From assembly GCA_018713485.1 (NCBI GenBank), contig DVOQ01000016.1, forward strand, positions 24,953-88,952: a stretch of DNA of 64,000 nt. Reading direction: 5' to 3'. Positions 44,728-53,326 of this stretch are shown here, one piece after another. Made by a program: the position numbers and the translations under genes. The notes beneath the pieces were generated by a model, which saw only the letters and a program-made list of their open reading frames with translations, made no database searches and was not told the DNA's origin. Every line of letters begins with the position of its first letter. The first letter of the stretch is position 1. The DNA comes from Candidatus Avisuccinivibrio pullicola (lineage in GTDB: Bacteria; Pseudomonadota; Gammaproteobacteria; Enterobacterales; Succinivibrionaceae).

Positions 44728-46638
44728 ATGTTATCTGACAAATTAAGAGAAGGGGCTAACGGCAGGATTTTCAAGATCCTGTTCTGGGTCATCATTCTCT
44801 CCTTTGTCTTTACCGGTGTGGGCGGCTATCTTATTCCGCGGCTTAACACCGATCCCGTCACGGTCGGCGAATACACGATTTCAGCTAACGAATGGACCGA
44901 TCAGTACAACCGTCAGACACAGCAGATGCAGCGCATGTACGGTCCGCAGTTCACGCGCCTTTTAGAGGATCACGAGTACGTGAACGAACTGCGTTCGCAG
45001 GTGCTTGAAGGTCTTATTGACAATGTGGCCTTCAATACTGCGGTCTTTAACACCGATGTGCGCATCGGCGACGAGCAGGTACGCGACGCCATCCGCAATA
45101 CTCCAGCCTTCATGAAGGACGGTAAGTTCAATAACGATCTCTATCTGGCCTCCGTGCGCAATATGGGCATGGATCCGGAGTATTTCGGTGAGCAGATGCG
45201 CCTGTCGCTGACGGCCGCCGCCATCTCCGATCCCTTAAGCTCTCTGTCTTCGCGCGTCTTGCCCTATGAGAGCAAAATCCTCAATGACGTGCTGCTGCAA
45301 AGCCGTGTGGTCGATCTCTACAGTCTCGACACCACTTCCCTTAAGAGCGGAATGAGCGCCACTGAAGAGGAGCTTAAGAGCTGGTATCAGGACCATCAGG
45401 ATACCTATATGGCTCCGGCTACGGTCACCTTCACCTATCTGCTCCTTGACAGCAACGCCATCCGCGCCGGCTTAAGCTTAAGCGACGCTGAGCTCGAGGA
45501 GTATTACTCCTTAAACAGTGAGGATTTCCGCGTAGGTGAGCGCCGTGACATGTCTCACATCCTTATCCGCGCCGGGGATGACGCCTCAGAGCGCGCCGCT
45601 AAGGTGCAGGAAGCCCTGGCCTCAGGCCGGGACTTTGCCGCTGTGGCCTCCGAATTCTCCGATGACAGCGCCTCCAAAGCGCAGGGCGGTGAGATGGGCC
45701 CCGTCGGCCGCAACGAGATTGCCTCCAATTTAGAGAATGCGCTCTTCTCCTTAAGCGAGGGAGCGGTCAGTGCTCCGGTGAGCGACAGTTACGGTATTCA
45801 CTTCGTTAAGTTAAACCGCATCCTGCCCTCCTATGTGCCGTCCTTTGCCGAGGCCAGAGAGCAGGTGCGTCAGGCCGCTCTCGATGCCCGTACCCGCGAG
45901 CTCTATCAGGAGCAGGTGACGACCTTATCCGATCTCTCCTTTGAAAATCCTGATTCTCTGGATGTCACTGCCGAGGCCTTAAAGCTCAAGGTGACTGAGT
46001 ACAGGGGCTTAAAGCAGGGGGACACCACCGCTCCGTGGCCCTTAAATACCGCCGCGGTGCAGGAGGCGGCCTTTAACGAGGACAATCTCACTTCGGGTGT
46101 CAACACTCCCGTGGTGACCGTGAATGACGGCGTTTCCGTGGTCATGAACATCTCCGACTTCACCGAGCGCGCCTTACGCGACTTTGAGGAGGTGAAGTCC
46201 GAGGTTGAGGACGCGGTGCTTGCCCATAAGGCCGTGGAAGAGGGTAACCGTATCCTCAATACCTTCGCTAAGGCCCGTCAGAGCGATCCCTCAGCCCCCC
46301 TCCCCGAGGGTGTCTCTGAGACCGATAACGTGACCCTGGTGCGCGGCGATCCCTCCTATGATGCCGCCTTTGGCATGGCCGTCTTCGCTATCCCGGCTGA
46401 AGGCGCTGAAAGATATGCGGTAGGTGAGAATCAGGGTAAGGCCGCCCTGGCGCTCTTAAAGGAGATCAGGGTGCCTGAGGAGAGCCCCGAGTACGCGCAG
46501 CTTATCAATGCGCAGTTTGCGCAGTACCGTCAGGCTGACGCGCAGGCGGCGCTGAACCGCTTAAGCCGCTCCTTAACCGAGATCACCTACAATCAGGAAG
46601 CCATTGACATGGTCAATCAGGGCAGTGCCGGCGAATAG
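44728..46638 (+). CDS. ppiD: Periplasmic chaperone / peptidyl-prolyl isomerase PpiD
   Basis: A 636-residue protein (E. coli PpiD 623). One N-terminal membrane anchor lies at residues 14-38 (IFKILFWVIILSFVFTGVGG). A SurA-like chaperone region follows (VTVGEYTISANEWTDQYNRQ), then a parvulin domain at about 265-370 (MSHILIRAGD; FSDDSASKAQGGEMGPVGRN; SDSYGIHFVKL) and a C-terminal chaperone part. It sits in the inner membrane facing the periplasm near the Sec translocon and helps fold exported proteins. It lies after hupB in the conserved order. Confidence 0.93.
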   Translation: MLSDKLREGANGRIFKILFWVIILSFVFTGVGGYLIPRLNTDPVTVGEYTISANEWTDQYNRQTQQMQRMYGPQFTRLLEDHEYVNELRSQVLEGLIDNVAFNTAVFNTDVRIGDEQVRDAIRNTPAFMKDGKFNNDLYLASVRNMGMDPEYFGEQMRLSLTAAAISDPLSSLSSRVLPYESKILNDVLLQSRVVDLYSLDTTSLKSGMSATEEELKSWYQDHQDTYMAPATVTFTYLLLDSNAIRAGLSLSDAELEEYYSLNSEDFRVGERRDMSHILIRAGDDASERAAKVQEALASGRDFAAVASEFSDDSASKAQGGEMGPVGRNEIASNLENALFSLSEGAVSAPVSDSYGIHFVKLNRILPSYVPSFAEAREQVRQAALDARTRELYQEQVTTLSDLSFENPDSLDVTAEALKLKVTEYRGLKQGDTTAPWPLNTAAVQEAAFNEDNLTSGVNTPVVTVNDGVSVVMNISDFTERALRDFEEVKSEVEDAVLAHKAVEEGNRILNTFAKARQSDPSAPLPEGVSETDNVTLVRGDPSYDAAFGMAVFAIPAEGAERYAVGENQGKAALALLKEIRVPEESPEYAQLINAQFAQYRQADAQAALNRLSRSLTEITYNQEAIDMVNQGSAGE

Positions 46639-46660
46639 CCTGCGTCCCTGAGCCTGCGTA

Positions 46661-46692
46661 CAGCCCCGCTCCGGCGGGGCTGTTGCTTTTTA
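46661..46692 (+). terminator. Terminator after ppiD
   Basis: A 9-bp stem CAGCCCCGC / GCGGGGCTG with loop TCCG, then TTGCTTTTT. Confidence 0.85.
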
Positions 46693-46826
46693 TGTATCAT
46701 AATGGTGCAGTGTCTATAAAGCATAAACGTGAATAGCGTGCTGTTTTATAAAGAAAAATACCGCTATAGAACTTTTTCCACAATAGTAACAATAAAGCTT
46801 CAAGGTTCCTGTACAGTCTGATTTGT

Positions 46827-46845
46827 GTGCAAATTTGGTGCAAAT
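46827..46845. repeat. Direct repeat GTGCAAAT x2 upstream of sucCD promoter
   Basis: GTGCAAAT occurs at 46827-46834 and 46838-46845, an 11-bp (one helical turn) period. It centres about 45 bp upstream of the -10 of sucC, where a regulator would contact the promoter. The regulator is unknown. Confidence 0.5.
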
Positions 46846-46879
46846 GCGGAAGCGGTGCACAGGAAAGGGCCTCCCCTGC

Positions 46880-46885
46880 TATAAT
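46880..46885 (+). promoter_or_regulatory. Extended -10 promoter of sucCD
   Basis: CCTGCTATAATTTG is a consensus extended -10, 33 bases before the sucC ATG. The -35 is weak, which suggests activator dependence. Confidence 0.65.
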
Positions 46886-46917
46886 TTGCGGCGTCTTAGG
46901 AATGTATCGAGATAATT

Positions 46918-48087
46918 ATGAATCTTCACGAGTACCAGTCCAAGGAAATGCTGAAAGCCTATGGACTGCCGGTGCCGGACTTTAAGGTCAGCACCAAGGC
47001 CACGGGGATCGGCAAGGCCGCCTATGAGTTATCCCCCGGCCCCTTCGTCTGCAAGTGCCAGGTGCACTCCGGAGCCCGCGGAAAGGCCGGTGGTGTCGCG
47101 GTGGTTAAGACTCCCGCCGAGGCCGAGGCTTTTGCCGCTAAATGGTTAGGCAACCGCCTCGTTACCCGTCAGTCGGGACCGCATGGCAAGCCGGTGAACC
47201 GTATCTTAATTGAGCCTGCCACCGAGGCGGTGCGCGAGCTCTATATCGGAGCCACCATCGACAGAACGAGTGCGCACCTGACCATCATGGCCTCTGAAAG
47301 CGGCGGCATGTCGGTCGAGGAGATCGCGGCCACTTCCCCTGAAAAGATTCTGAAGGTGCCCATTGACGAGCTGACCGGCCCGCAGCCCTATCAGGGGCGC
47401 GCCCTGGCCTATGCCTTAGGCCTTAAGGGCAAGCAGGTCGGGGAGTTTACCCGCATCTTCGTGGGGATCGCGCGCATGTTCCTTGAAAAGGATCTGTCCT
47501 TAATCGAGATCAATCCCCTGGCCGTCACCGCCGAGGGAAAGCTTCTGTGCCTTGATGCCAAGATCAATCTCGACAGCTACGCGCTTTACCGCCACCCCGA
47601 TTTAGTGGAGTTAGACGACCCCTCGCAGGAAGATCCGCGCATCGCCCGCGCCGTGGCTTCGGGCTTCTCCTATGTGCCCCTTGAGGGCAATATCGGCTGC
47701 CTCGTGAACGGTGCCGGTCTGGCCATGGGGACCATGGACATTATCAAGAACTGCGGCGGCAAGCCCGCCAACTTCCTTGACGTGGGCGGCGCGGCCACGC
47801 GTGAGCGTGTCATGGAGGCCTTCAAGATCATCCTTGAAGACAAGTCGGTGCGCTGCATTCTCGTCAATATCTTTGGCGGTATCGTGCGCTGCGATCTCAT
47901 CGCGGAGGGCATTTTAGGCGCGGTTAACGCCGTGGGTACCACCGTGCCCGTGGTGGTGCGCCTTGAAGGTAATCACGCTAAATTAGGTGCCGAGGTCCTG
48001 AACGGCAGCGGTCTTAACATCACCACGGCCCATACCCTGCGCGAGGCGGCGCAGTTAGCCGTAAGCCGTGCGGAGGAAGCTAAATGA
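46918..48087 (+). CDS. sucC: Succinyl-CoA synthetase beta subunit
   Basis: A 389-residue ADP-forming beta subunit, the length of E. coli SucC (388). The ATP-grasp N-terminus begins [35 protein letters not shown] binds nucleotide, and [11 protein letters not shown] plus LDAKINLD supply metal ligands. The C-terminal CoA-ligase part carries [10 protein letters not shown]. The enzyme interconverts succinyl-CoA and succinate with ATP formation. Its stop overlaps the sucD start by 4 bp (ATGA). No sucAB, lpd or sdh gene is adjacent, consistent with a role in a branched or reductive pathway. Confidence 0.96.
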   Translation: MNLHEYQSKEMLKAYGLPVPDFKVSTKATGIGKAAYELSPGPFVCKCQVHSGARGKAGGVAVVKTPAEAEAFAAKWLGNRLVTRQSGPHGKPVNRILIEPATEAVRELYIGATIDRTSAHLTIMASESGGMSVEEIAATSPEKILKVPIDELTGPQPYQGRALAYALGLKGKQVGEFTRIFVGIARMFLEKDLSLIEINPLAVTAEGKLLCLDAKINLDSYALYRHPDLVELDDPSQEDPRIARAVASGFSYVPLEGNIGCLVNGAGLAMGTMDIIKNCGGKPANFLDVGGAATRERVMEAFKIILEDKSVRCILVNIFGGIVRCDLIAEGILGAVNAVGTTVPVVVRLEGNHAKLGAEVLNGSGLNITTAHTLREAAQLAVSRAEEAK

Positions 48088-48959
48088 GCATTCTCGTCGA
48101 TAAGAACACCAAGGTGATCTGTCAGGGTATCACGGGTTCCCAGGGTACCGCTCATACCGAGCAGTGCCTTGAATACGGCACCCACGTGGTAGGCGGCGTG
48201 ACGCCCGGTAAGGGCGGTGCCACGCATTTAGGTCTGCCGGTCTTCAATACCGTGCGTGAGGCTGTGGACGTCACCGGCGCTACCGCCTCGATGATCTTTG
48301 TGCCTCCGCCCTTCGCGGCCGATTCCATCTTAGAGGCCATCGACGCGGGCCTCGAGCTTATCGTCTGCATCACCGAGGGCATTCCCGTCCTCGACATGCT
48401 CAAGGTCAAGGCTAAGCTGCGCGCCTCCGGGAGCACTCTGATTGGCCCCAACTGCCCCGGTGTGATTACGCCCGGTGAGTGCAAGGTGGGCATTATGCCA
48501 GGCTACATCCATGAGCGCGGCCGCGTGGGTATCGTCTCGCGCTCGGGTACCTTAACATATGAGGCCGTCAAGCAGACCACGGACGCGGGATTCGGTCAGA
48601 CCACCTGCGTGGGAATAGGAGGCGATCCCGTGCAGGGATCGTCCTTCGTGGACATGCTAAAGCGCTTTGAAGAGGATGATGAAACCGAGGCCGTGGTGCT
48701 GGTGGGCGAGATCGGCGGCACTTCCGAGCAGGAGGCCGCCCGCTTTATCAAAGAGCACATGACCAAGCCCGTGGTCTCCTATATCGCCGGGGCTTCTGCC
48801 CCCGCGGGGCAGCGCATGGGACACGCCGGTGCCATCATCACCGGAGGTCAGGGCACGGCCCTTGCCAAGCAGCAGGCGCTGCGTGAGGCCGGCGTCATCG
48901 TGGTGCCCACTGCCGCTGATATCGCGGACGGTATCCGTGAGGCCACCGGATGGAATTAG
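48084..48959 (+). CDS. sucD: Succinyl-CoA synthetase alpha subunit
   Basis: A 291-residue alpha subunit (E. coli 289). The CoA-binding Rossmann part has [13 protein letters not shown]. Conserved blocks [19 protein letters not shown] and [12 protein letters not shown] are present. The phosphorylated histidine lies in [15 protein letters not shown], and the partner Glu is in GEIGG. It pairs with SucC as an alpha-beta heterodimer or tetramer. It is coupled to sucC by overlap and followed by a strong terminator. Confidence 0.96.
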   Translation: MSILVDKNTKVICQGITGSQGTAHTEQCLEYGTHVVGGVTPGKGGATHLGLPVFNTVREAVDVTGATASMIFVPPPFAADSILEAIDAGLELIVCITEGIPVLDMLKVKAKLRASGSTLIGPNCPGVITPGECKVGIMPGYIHERGRVGIVSRSGTLTYEAVKQTTDAGFGQTTCVGIGGDPVQGSSFVDMLKRFEEDDETEAVVLVGEIGGTSEQEAARFIKEHMTKPVVSYIAGASAPAGQRMGHAGAIITGGQGTALAKQQALREAGVIVVPTAADIADGIREATGWN

Positions 48960-49000
48960 GGGACCGGTCTTAAAGGGCGGAGCGGCCGCTTTGCCCTGAA

Positions 49001-49031
49001 AAGCCCTGCCTGAGTGCAGGGCTTAATTTTT
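49001..49031 (+). terminator. Terminator after sucCD
   Basis: A 9-bp stem AAGCCCTGC / GCAGGGCTT with a 6-base loop, followed by AATTTTT. It also lies at the convergent end of pncC. Confidence 0.85.
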
Positions 49032-49130
49032 CCTGACGTGAAGGAATGGAGGATCTGCGGGAGCCTGAAGCTCTCCCTTCTTCGCTTTTAAGGACGGAGA
49101 TTTTCAGCGCCCTGCCGGAGCTTACCTTAT

Positions 49131-49691
49131 TCAGATGTGCAGGTTCGGAGCCTCGGGAATGAAGGAATGGGCTACGCGGTAGCCTGCGGGGATCCTGCCT
49201 TCCGAGAGCGTATAGAGTCCTTTCAGGGCCTCGCATACGGTGTTAAGACGCACGCCGTCTCTGTCTCCTGCAAAATGGCAGCGGTTGACGTAAAGACCTT
49301 CTCCGCGTACGCCAAAGCCCACGTAGACCGTACCTACGGGATTTGCGTCATTTCCCCCCGAGGGGCCGGCCACACCGCTTACTGCCACGCTTAAATGAGC
49401 ATGGGATCTGCGGATCGTCCCGGCCGCCATTTCGGCGACGCAGCCGAGGCTCAGTTCGCTCATGTTCTCAAGAGTCAGCGCGGAGACCTCCAGCATTTCA
49501 TGTTTGGCACGGTTGTTATAGGTTATAAAGGCGCGGTCAAAGAACTCAGAGGAGCCCGGCAGGGAGGTAAGGTAAGCGGAAATGAGACCTCCGGTCAGGG
49601 ATTCGGCGGTAGCGACCATGAGGCGATGCTCAAGGAAACTCTCCTTGCATTTTAACAGCAGCTCTGCAATCTGACCGTTCAGATCAGTCAT
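49131..49691 (-). CDS. pncC: CinA C-terminal-family nicotinamide-nucleotide amidohydrolase
   Basis: A 186-residue stand-alone PncC/CinA-C domain, which deamidates nicotinamide mononucleotide to nicotinate mononucleotide in NAD salvage. Recognisable blocks are VATAESLTGGLISAYLTSLPG, FITYNNRAKHEML, VAVSGVAGPSGGNDANPVGT and VYVGFGVRG. The usual TAESCTGG motif has Leu in place of Cys here; the nucleophilic Ser of TAES is kept. The last about 20 residues extend slightly beyond the domain. The minus-strand sequence TTATATAATAATC just upstream may supply its promoter. It converges with sucD. Confidence 0.88.
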   Translation of the reverse strand: MTDLNGQIAELLLKCKESFLEHRLMVATAESLTGGLISAYLTSLPGSSEFFDRAFITYNNRAKHEMLEVSALTLENMSELSLGCVAEMAAGTIRRSHAHLSVAVSGVAGPSGGNDANPVGTVYVGFGVRGEGLYVNRCHFAGDRDGVRLNTVCEALKGLYTLSEGRIPAGYRVAHSFIPEAPNLHI

Positions 49692-50115
49692 GATTTTTTC
49701 CTTATATAATAATCAGTTAGATGTTTCTGTCTGAATAGGACACATCTTTGCACAACTGTGCTTCCTCAGGCAAGACACGTGGGCGTTTTCTGTCAGCTCA
49801 TCTTTAAAACCTTATCGTCACTTAGCCTGCGAACCCGTGCTGCCACGCTTCGGGCAGTGAGAGTTTATGGCTTGGTTATCTAAATAACTGATTGATATGT
49901 ATGCAAAAGTCTCTGGAGTGTAAAAATATGCCAGTGTGTTGGCATATTTTTGCCAGCGTAATGGCAATTTTAGGAATGGGGTATAACTATCTGAAGCAGC
50001 ACTGCTATAGCATTGGGCCTGCCGGGATCCGGGCCGAAGAGTTTTTTACGCTGCAGCTTGGCGATCTTACTGACCGTAAGGCGAGCCGCTGCAGGCACGC
50101 CTTACGGCAGGCGGT
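49692..50115. other. Intergenic stretch between pncC and brnQ with two hairpins
   Basis: No gene is supported; ORF 49892-50119 looks non-coding. Two perfect inverted repeats are visible. One is a 12-bp A/T-rich stem (AAAAATATGCCA / TGGCATATTTTT, 49922-49951). The other is a 9-bp stem (CCGTAAGGC / GCCTTACGG, 50074-50107) located just after the brnQ stop, where it could act in brnQ termination. Confidence 0.6.
49922..49951. repeat. Perfect 12-bp inverted repeat, bidirectional terminator-like
   Basis: AAAAATATGCCA, loop GTGTGT, TGGCATATTTTT. The arms give an A-run on one side and a T-run on the other, so it can work on both strands. A smaller GCCA-GCGTAA-TGGC stem follows directly. Confidence 0.7.
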
Positions 50116-51462
50116 TTAGGATTGCTGAATTTCCTCGGGATGTTCCTTCAGGTATTCATCCTCAAGCTCGTAGCGCGGGTTTAGGAAGTGATCGTAGAGA
50201 GCAAGTATGATGAGGAGCACCAGGCTGGGCAGAAGCCAGGCAAGATAGGCATCGCTTAAAGGCAGAAGTGTGGTCACGCTCGGGGGCAGAAGAGAGATAC
50301 CCGCGGTCTTAAAGCCGTCTACGAGACCAAAGGCAAGGCTTAAGAGAGCCACCGGAGCTATCACAAAACGCGGGTTGTTAAAGCGCCGTGCTACAAAGGA
50401 GGTGAAGACCAGCACCACGAACATCGGATACACCGTCATGAGCAGCGGCGTGGAGATGCGGATGAGTTCCGTGAGGCCTAAATTGGAAATGACGCAGGAG
50501 AAGATGGCGATGGCAAAGACGTAGGCGCGGTAACGGATTGGGGTAATGGAGCTGAAATAGGCCGAGCATGCGCAGATAAGGCCGATGGCGGTCACGAGAC
50601 AGACGATGGTGATAAGCAGGCTGAGGAAGATATTGCCGCCCGTGCCGAAGGCGTAATTGACGAAGGCCCTGAGCACGGTGGCGCCGTTCTCGGCCTCGGG
50701 GGCCAGGACGTGCGCGGTGACGCCGAGCTTAAAAAGCGAGACGTAAATCACGATAAAGCCGATACCGGCCATGGAACCTGAAATAATGGCGTATTTGGTG
50801 ATGCGTTTTCTTTCCGTGACGCCGCGGGAGCGGATGGCGTTGACGATCACGATCCCGAAGGCTAACGAGGCGAGGGTATCGAGGGTGAGATAGCCGTTGA
50901 TGATCCCCTCGGAGAAGGCCTGGGAGCGGTAGGGCTCCACGGGATCGATGGGGGCGGAGGGCGAGAAGATGACGCCGGCTACGCACAGCACTAACAGCGC
51001 GCCGATCTTGACCGGGGAGAGGAAGCGCCCCACGGTGTCGAGGATCTTCGTGGGGTAGAGGGCAAAGAGCGCCGCGATGACGTAGTAGATAACCGAGTAG
51101 ATAAGTAGGTTATCCTCTCCCATGTAGGGAGCTGCTCCCATTTCATAGGCCACGGTGGTGGTACGCGGGATGGCGTTGAGCGGGCCGATGCACAGATAGC
51201 AGATCACGGCCGCGACGATGCCGCCCTTAAGACCGATGGGCAGGGTGATGAGGGTCAGGGAACCGACCTTGTTGGCAAGGGCGATGGCGGCGATGACGGG
51301 CAGTCCCACGCCGGTAATGATGAAACCGATGGCAGAACTTATCACCTCGGTTCCGGTACACATGCCTAAATAGGGCGGGAAGATAATATTGCCGGCGCCC
51401 ACGTAGAGCACGAAGTTGGTCATACCGAGCAGGATAATGTCCCTAAACGAAAGTTTTTGCAT
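50116..51462 (-). CDS. brnQ: Branched-chain amino acid : cation symporter, LIV-II type
   Basis: A 448-residue integral membrane protein with about 12 hydrophobic helices. It matches the BrnQ/LIV-II family from its N-terminus (FVLYVGAGNIIFPPYLGM, with the GNIIFPP signature) through GVNPLNAIPRTTTVAYEMG-like blocks (here GPLNAIPRTTTVAYE). It carries leucine, isoleucine and valine inward with sodium or protons. It ends with an acidic cytoplasmic tail. It is a single gene. The start follows GAGGTGCTAA. Confidence 0.92.
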   Translation of the reverse strand: MQKLSFRDIILLGMTNFVLYVGAGNIIFPPYLGMCTGTEVISSAIGFIITGVGLPVIAAIALANKVGSLTLITLPIGLKGGIVAAVICYLCIGPLNAIPRTTTVAYEMGAAPYMGEDNLLIYSVIYYVIAALFALYPTKILDTVGRFLSPVKIGALLVLCVAGVIFSPSAPIDPVEPYRSQAFSEGIINGYLTLDTLASLAFGIVIVNAIRSRGVTERKRITKYAIISGSMAGIGFIVIYVSLFKLGVTAHVLAPEAENGATVLRAFVNYAFGTGGNIFLSLLITIVCLVTAIGLICACSAYFSSITPIRYRAYVFAIAIFSCVISNLGLTELIRISTPLLMTVYPMFVVLVFTSFVARRFNNPRFVIAPVALLSLAFGLVDGFKTAGISLLPPSVTTLLPLSDAYLAWLLPSLVLLIILALYDHFLNPRYELEDEYLKEHPEEIQQS

Positions 51463-51645
51463 TTAGCACCTCAAAAGCCCGCGGTCAATACGCAACGTAA
51501 AACGCACTGAATTATAGCAAAAGGCTCTTTACAAAGGAGAAAAAGAAAGACTGATTAGGAATTTAGGGTTCGGATAATCTGCATCTTAAGGGTGCAGAAG
51601 CTCACAGGGACAGGACAGTATGCTCAGGGTGTCTAACAGAGGGCC

Positions 51646-51668
51646 CCCTCTCCCAAAGCGGGAGAGGG
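51646..51668. repeat. Hairpin after the NrdD-like small gene
   Basis: A perfect 9-bp stem (CCCTCTCCC / GGGAGAGGG, loop AAAGC) lies 9 bases beyond the stop of the minus-strand NrdD-like gene. It has no U-tract; it may mark the 3' end of that transcript. Confidence 0.5.
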
Positions 51669-51676
51669 AAAGCGTT

Positions 51677-51844
51677 TTAGACGTGCAGATGCTTGACGCG
51701 ATCGCGCTCCTCGGCGCGCTTGGCGTTGTTAAAGCGATCAAGGGTACCGACGAGATAGCCCGTGACGCGGCGGATGCGCTGAAATTTCACTCCCGTGCCG
51801 ATAATGCCGTTCTTGCTGTTGAGCCTGCAGATAAAGTTACTCAT
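51677..51844 (-). CDS. Stand-alone NrdD C-terminal (glycyl radical) domain-like small protein
   Basis: Absent from the ORF track because it has only 55 codons. Minus-strand translation from ATG 51844 gives a protein whose second half (RIRRVTGYLVGTLDRFNNAK, then RAEERDRVKH) closely matches the C-terminus of anaerobic ribonucleotide reductase NrdD (E. coli RRVCGYLGSPDARPFNAGK then RRVKHL), which carries the glycyl radical in GYL. The first half (FICRLNSKNGIIGTGVKF) has one cysteine instead of the zinc CxxC pairs. ACAGGA lies 9 bases upstream. Similar tiny NrdD-annotated proteins occur in anaerobes. Whether it works as a radical-repair domain, like YfiD for PFL, is speculation. Confidence 0.7.
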   Translation of the reverse strand: MSNFICRLNSKNGIIGTGVKFQRIRRVTGYLVGTLDRFNNAKRAEERDRVKHLHV

Positions 51845-51920
51845 GATGCTGTCCTGTGTCGTGGGTGAGGTGATTTGCGTTTTTATTGTAGGTCACCTGA
51901 AGGAGGGCGGAGATTTAGCT

Positions 51921-51933
51921 GCAAAAATTTTGC
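51921..51933. promoter_or_regulatory. Palindrome GCAAAA-A-TTTTGC between divergent genes
   Basis: A perfect 6+1+6 inverted repeat sits between the minus-strand NrdD-like gene and the plus-strand MFS carrier gene, a typical operator position. The minus-strand TACAAT (51885-51890) lies close to it. No regulator is known. Confidence 0.4.
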
Positions 51934-52067
51934 AACAGAAGCTCTCAGGTGAACCGTACTGGCCGCTTTCTGCACTGTTTTAGGTATGACCGCGGTCTTT
52001 TACACAACTCAGGTTTCTTTTCCCGGGGCTATGCAGTAGGATCCGCTCCGTTTTAAAGGAGGGTAAT

Positions 52068-53261
52068 ATGATTAAGGGGCTTATCTCACTGGCCTTCGGC
52101 GCGCTGTCCTTTGGCATTATCGAGTTCGTCGCCATGGGTCTTCTGCCATATTTTGCCGCAGATTTCGGCGTGTCCATAGCCATGGCCGGGCAGACCATTT
52201 CCTTTTACGCCTTCGGCGTGGTCGCCGGTGCTCTGGGGATCATCTTCTGTCAGCGCTTTAATCTAAAGCGACTCATGCTCGTTATTGTGGCACTGCAGTT
52301 AGTGGGCATTCTGCTCACCCCCATGGCACAGAGCTTTGAGATGCTGCTTGCAGGACGCTTTGTCAGCGGACTGCCTCATGGCTGTTTCTTCGGGGTGGGG
52401 GCGATCATCGCGCAGCGGATTGCCGTTAAGGGCAAAAGCAATGCCGCCATGGCGATCATGATCGCAGGGCAGACCGTCTCCAACGTCTTCGGCGTGCCCT
52501 TAGGCACCTTCTTAGCTCACGCCATCTCATGGCAGACCATCTTCTATATCATGGCCGTCTGGGACGTGGTGGTGCTGTTATCCATGCTCCGCTTCCTCCC
52601 CGATACGGGACATCTTGAGGAACAGAGTTTCCTTGGGCAGTTCCGTTTCCTGAGACACCGCGCCGCATGGCTCGTCTTCGGCACTATCTTCCTTGACAGC
52701 GTGGGTATCTTCTGCGTGCACACCTACGTAAGCCCCATGCTCACCGGGCATGTGGGGCTGGCGCTTGAACACGTGCCGGCCGTGCTCATTGTCATCGGCA
52801 TGGCGATGATGATCTTCAATCTGCTTTCAGGACGACTTGCCGATCTCTTCACCTCCGGCAAGGTCACTTTTTACTTTCTGATCCTCGCCCTTATCTCCAT
52901 GCTCCTGTTAGGCCTTGCCGGCGGGCATGTCATGGCGGTGGGCATCGTCACGGCCTGTATCGTGCCTGCGGTGCTCTTTGGCGTGGGCACGCCTGAGCAG
53001 GTGGCGATCGTGCGCTGTGCCCGCGGCGGCGAGCTTTTAGGCGTGGCCTTGGGCCAGGTGTGCTTTAACATGGGCAATGCCGTAGGGGCCCTCTTAGGTG
53101 CCCTGCCCATGGAACACGGCTATAGTGTGGCGAGTATCACCTATATCGGGGCGCTGCCCCTTGCCCTTGCCATCGGCCTCATCTTTGTCTACGTGCGCTG
53201 TGACGAGGCGGCCGTGGAGGCGGCACGGGATGCCGAGAGAGCACTGGAGAAAGAGGCCTAG
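52068..53261 (+). CDS. MFS transporter, AraJ-like
   Basis: A 397-residue major facilitator carrier with 12 predicted helices. It resembles E. coli AraJ along most of its length: GLPHGCFFGVGAIIAQ against GFPHGAFFGVGAIVLS, VPLGTFLAHAISWQTIFYIM and RGGELLGVALGQVCFNMGNAVGA. These carriers are proton-driven exporters of sugars or drugs; the natural substrate is unknown. Start after AAAGGAGGGTAATATG. It is a single gene, divergent from the NrdD-like small gene. Confidence 0.88.
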   Translation: MIKGLISLAFGALSFGIIEFVAMGLLPYFAADFGVSIAMAGQTISFYAFGVVAGALGIIFCQRFNLKRLMLVIVALQLVGILLTPMAQSFEMLLAGRFVSGLPHGCFFGVGAIIAQRIAVKGKSNAAMAIMIAGQTVSNVFGVPLGTFLAHAISWQTIFYIMAVWDVVVLLSMLRFLPDTGHLEEQSFLGQFRFLRHRAAWLVFGTIFLDSVGIFCVHTYVSPMLTGHVGLALEHVPAVLIVIGMAMMIFNLLSGRLADLFTSGKVTFYFLILALISMLLLGLAGGHVMAVGIVTACIVPAVLFGVGTPEQVAIVRCARGGELLGVALGQVCFNMGNAVGALLGALPMEHGYSVASITYIGALPLALAIGLIFVYVRCDEAAVEAARDAERALEKEA

Positions 53262-53326
53262 TCCCGGGCTTAAGGCAGGATGGGAGCGCAGGGCGGAAGC
53301 ACCCTGCGGCTGCGGTTAAGGTTCCG

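Noticed and set aside
49892-50119. 75-aa ORF between pncC and brnQ
   Set aside because: It spans two perfect hairpins and ends over the brnQ 3' end on the other strand; not coding-like.
51620-51868. Plus-strand ORF of 82 aa
   Set aside because: It is the antisense shadow of the minus-strand 55-aa NrdD-like gene, which has a recognisable motif and ribosome-binding site.
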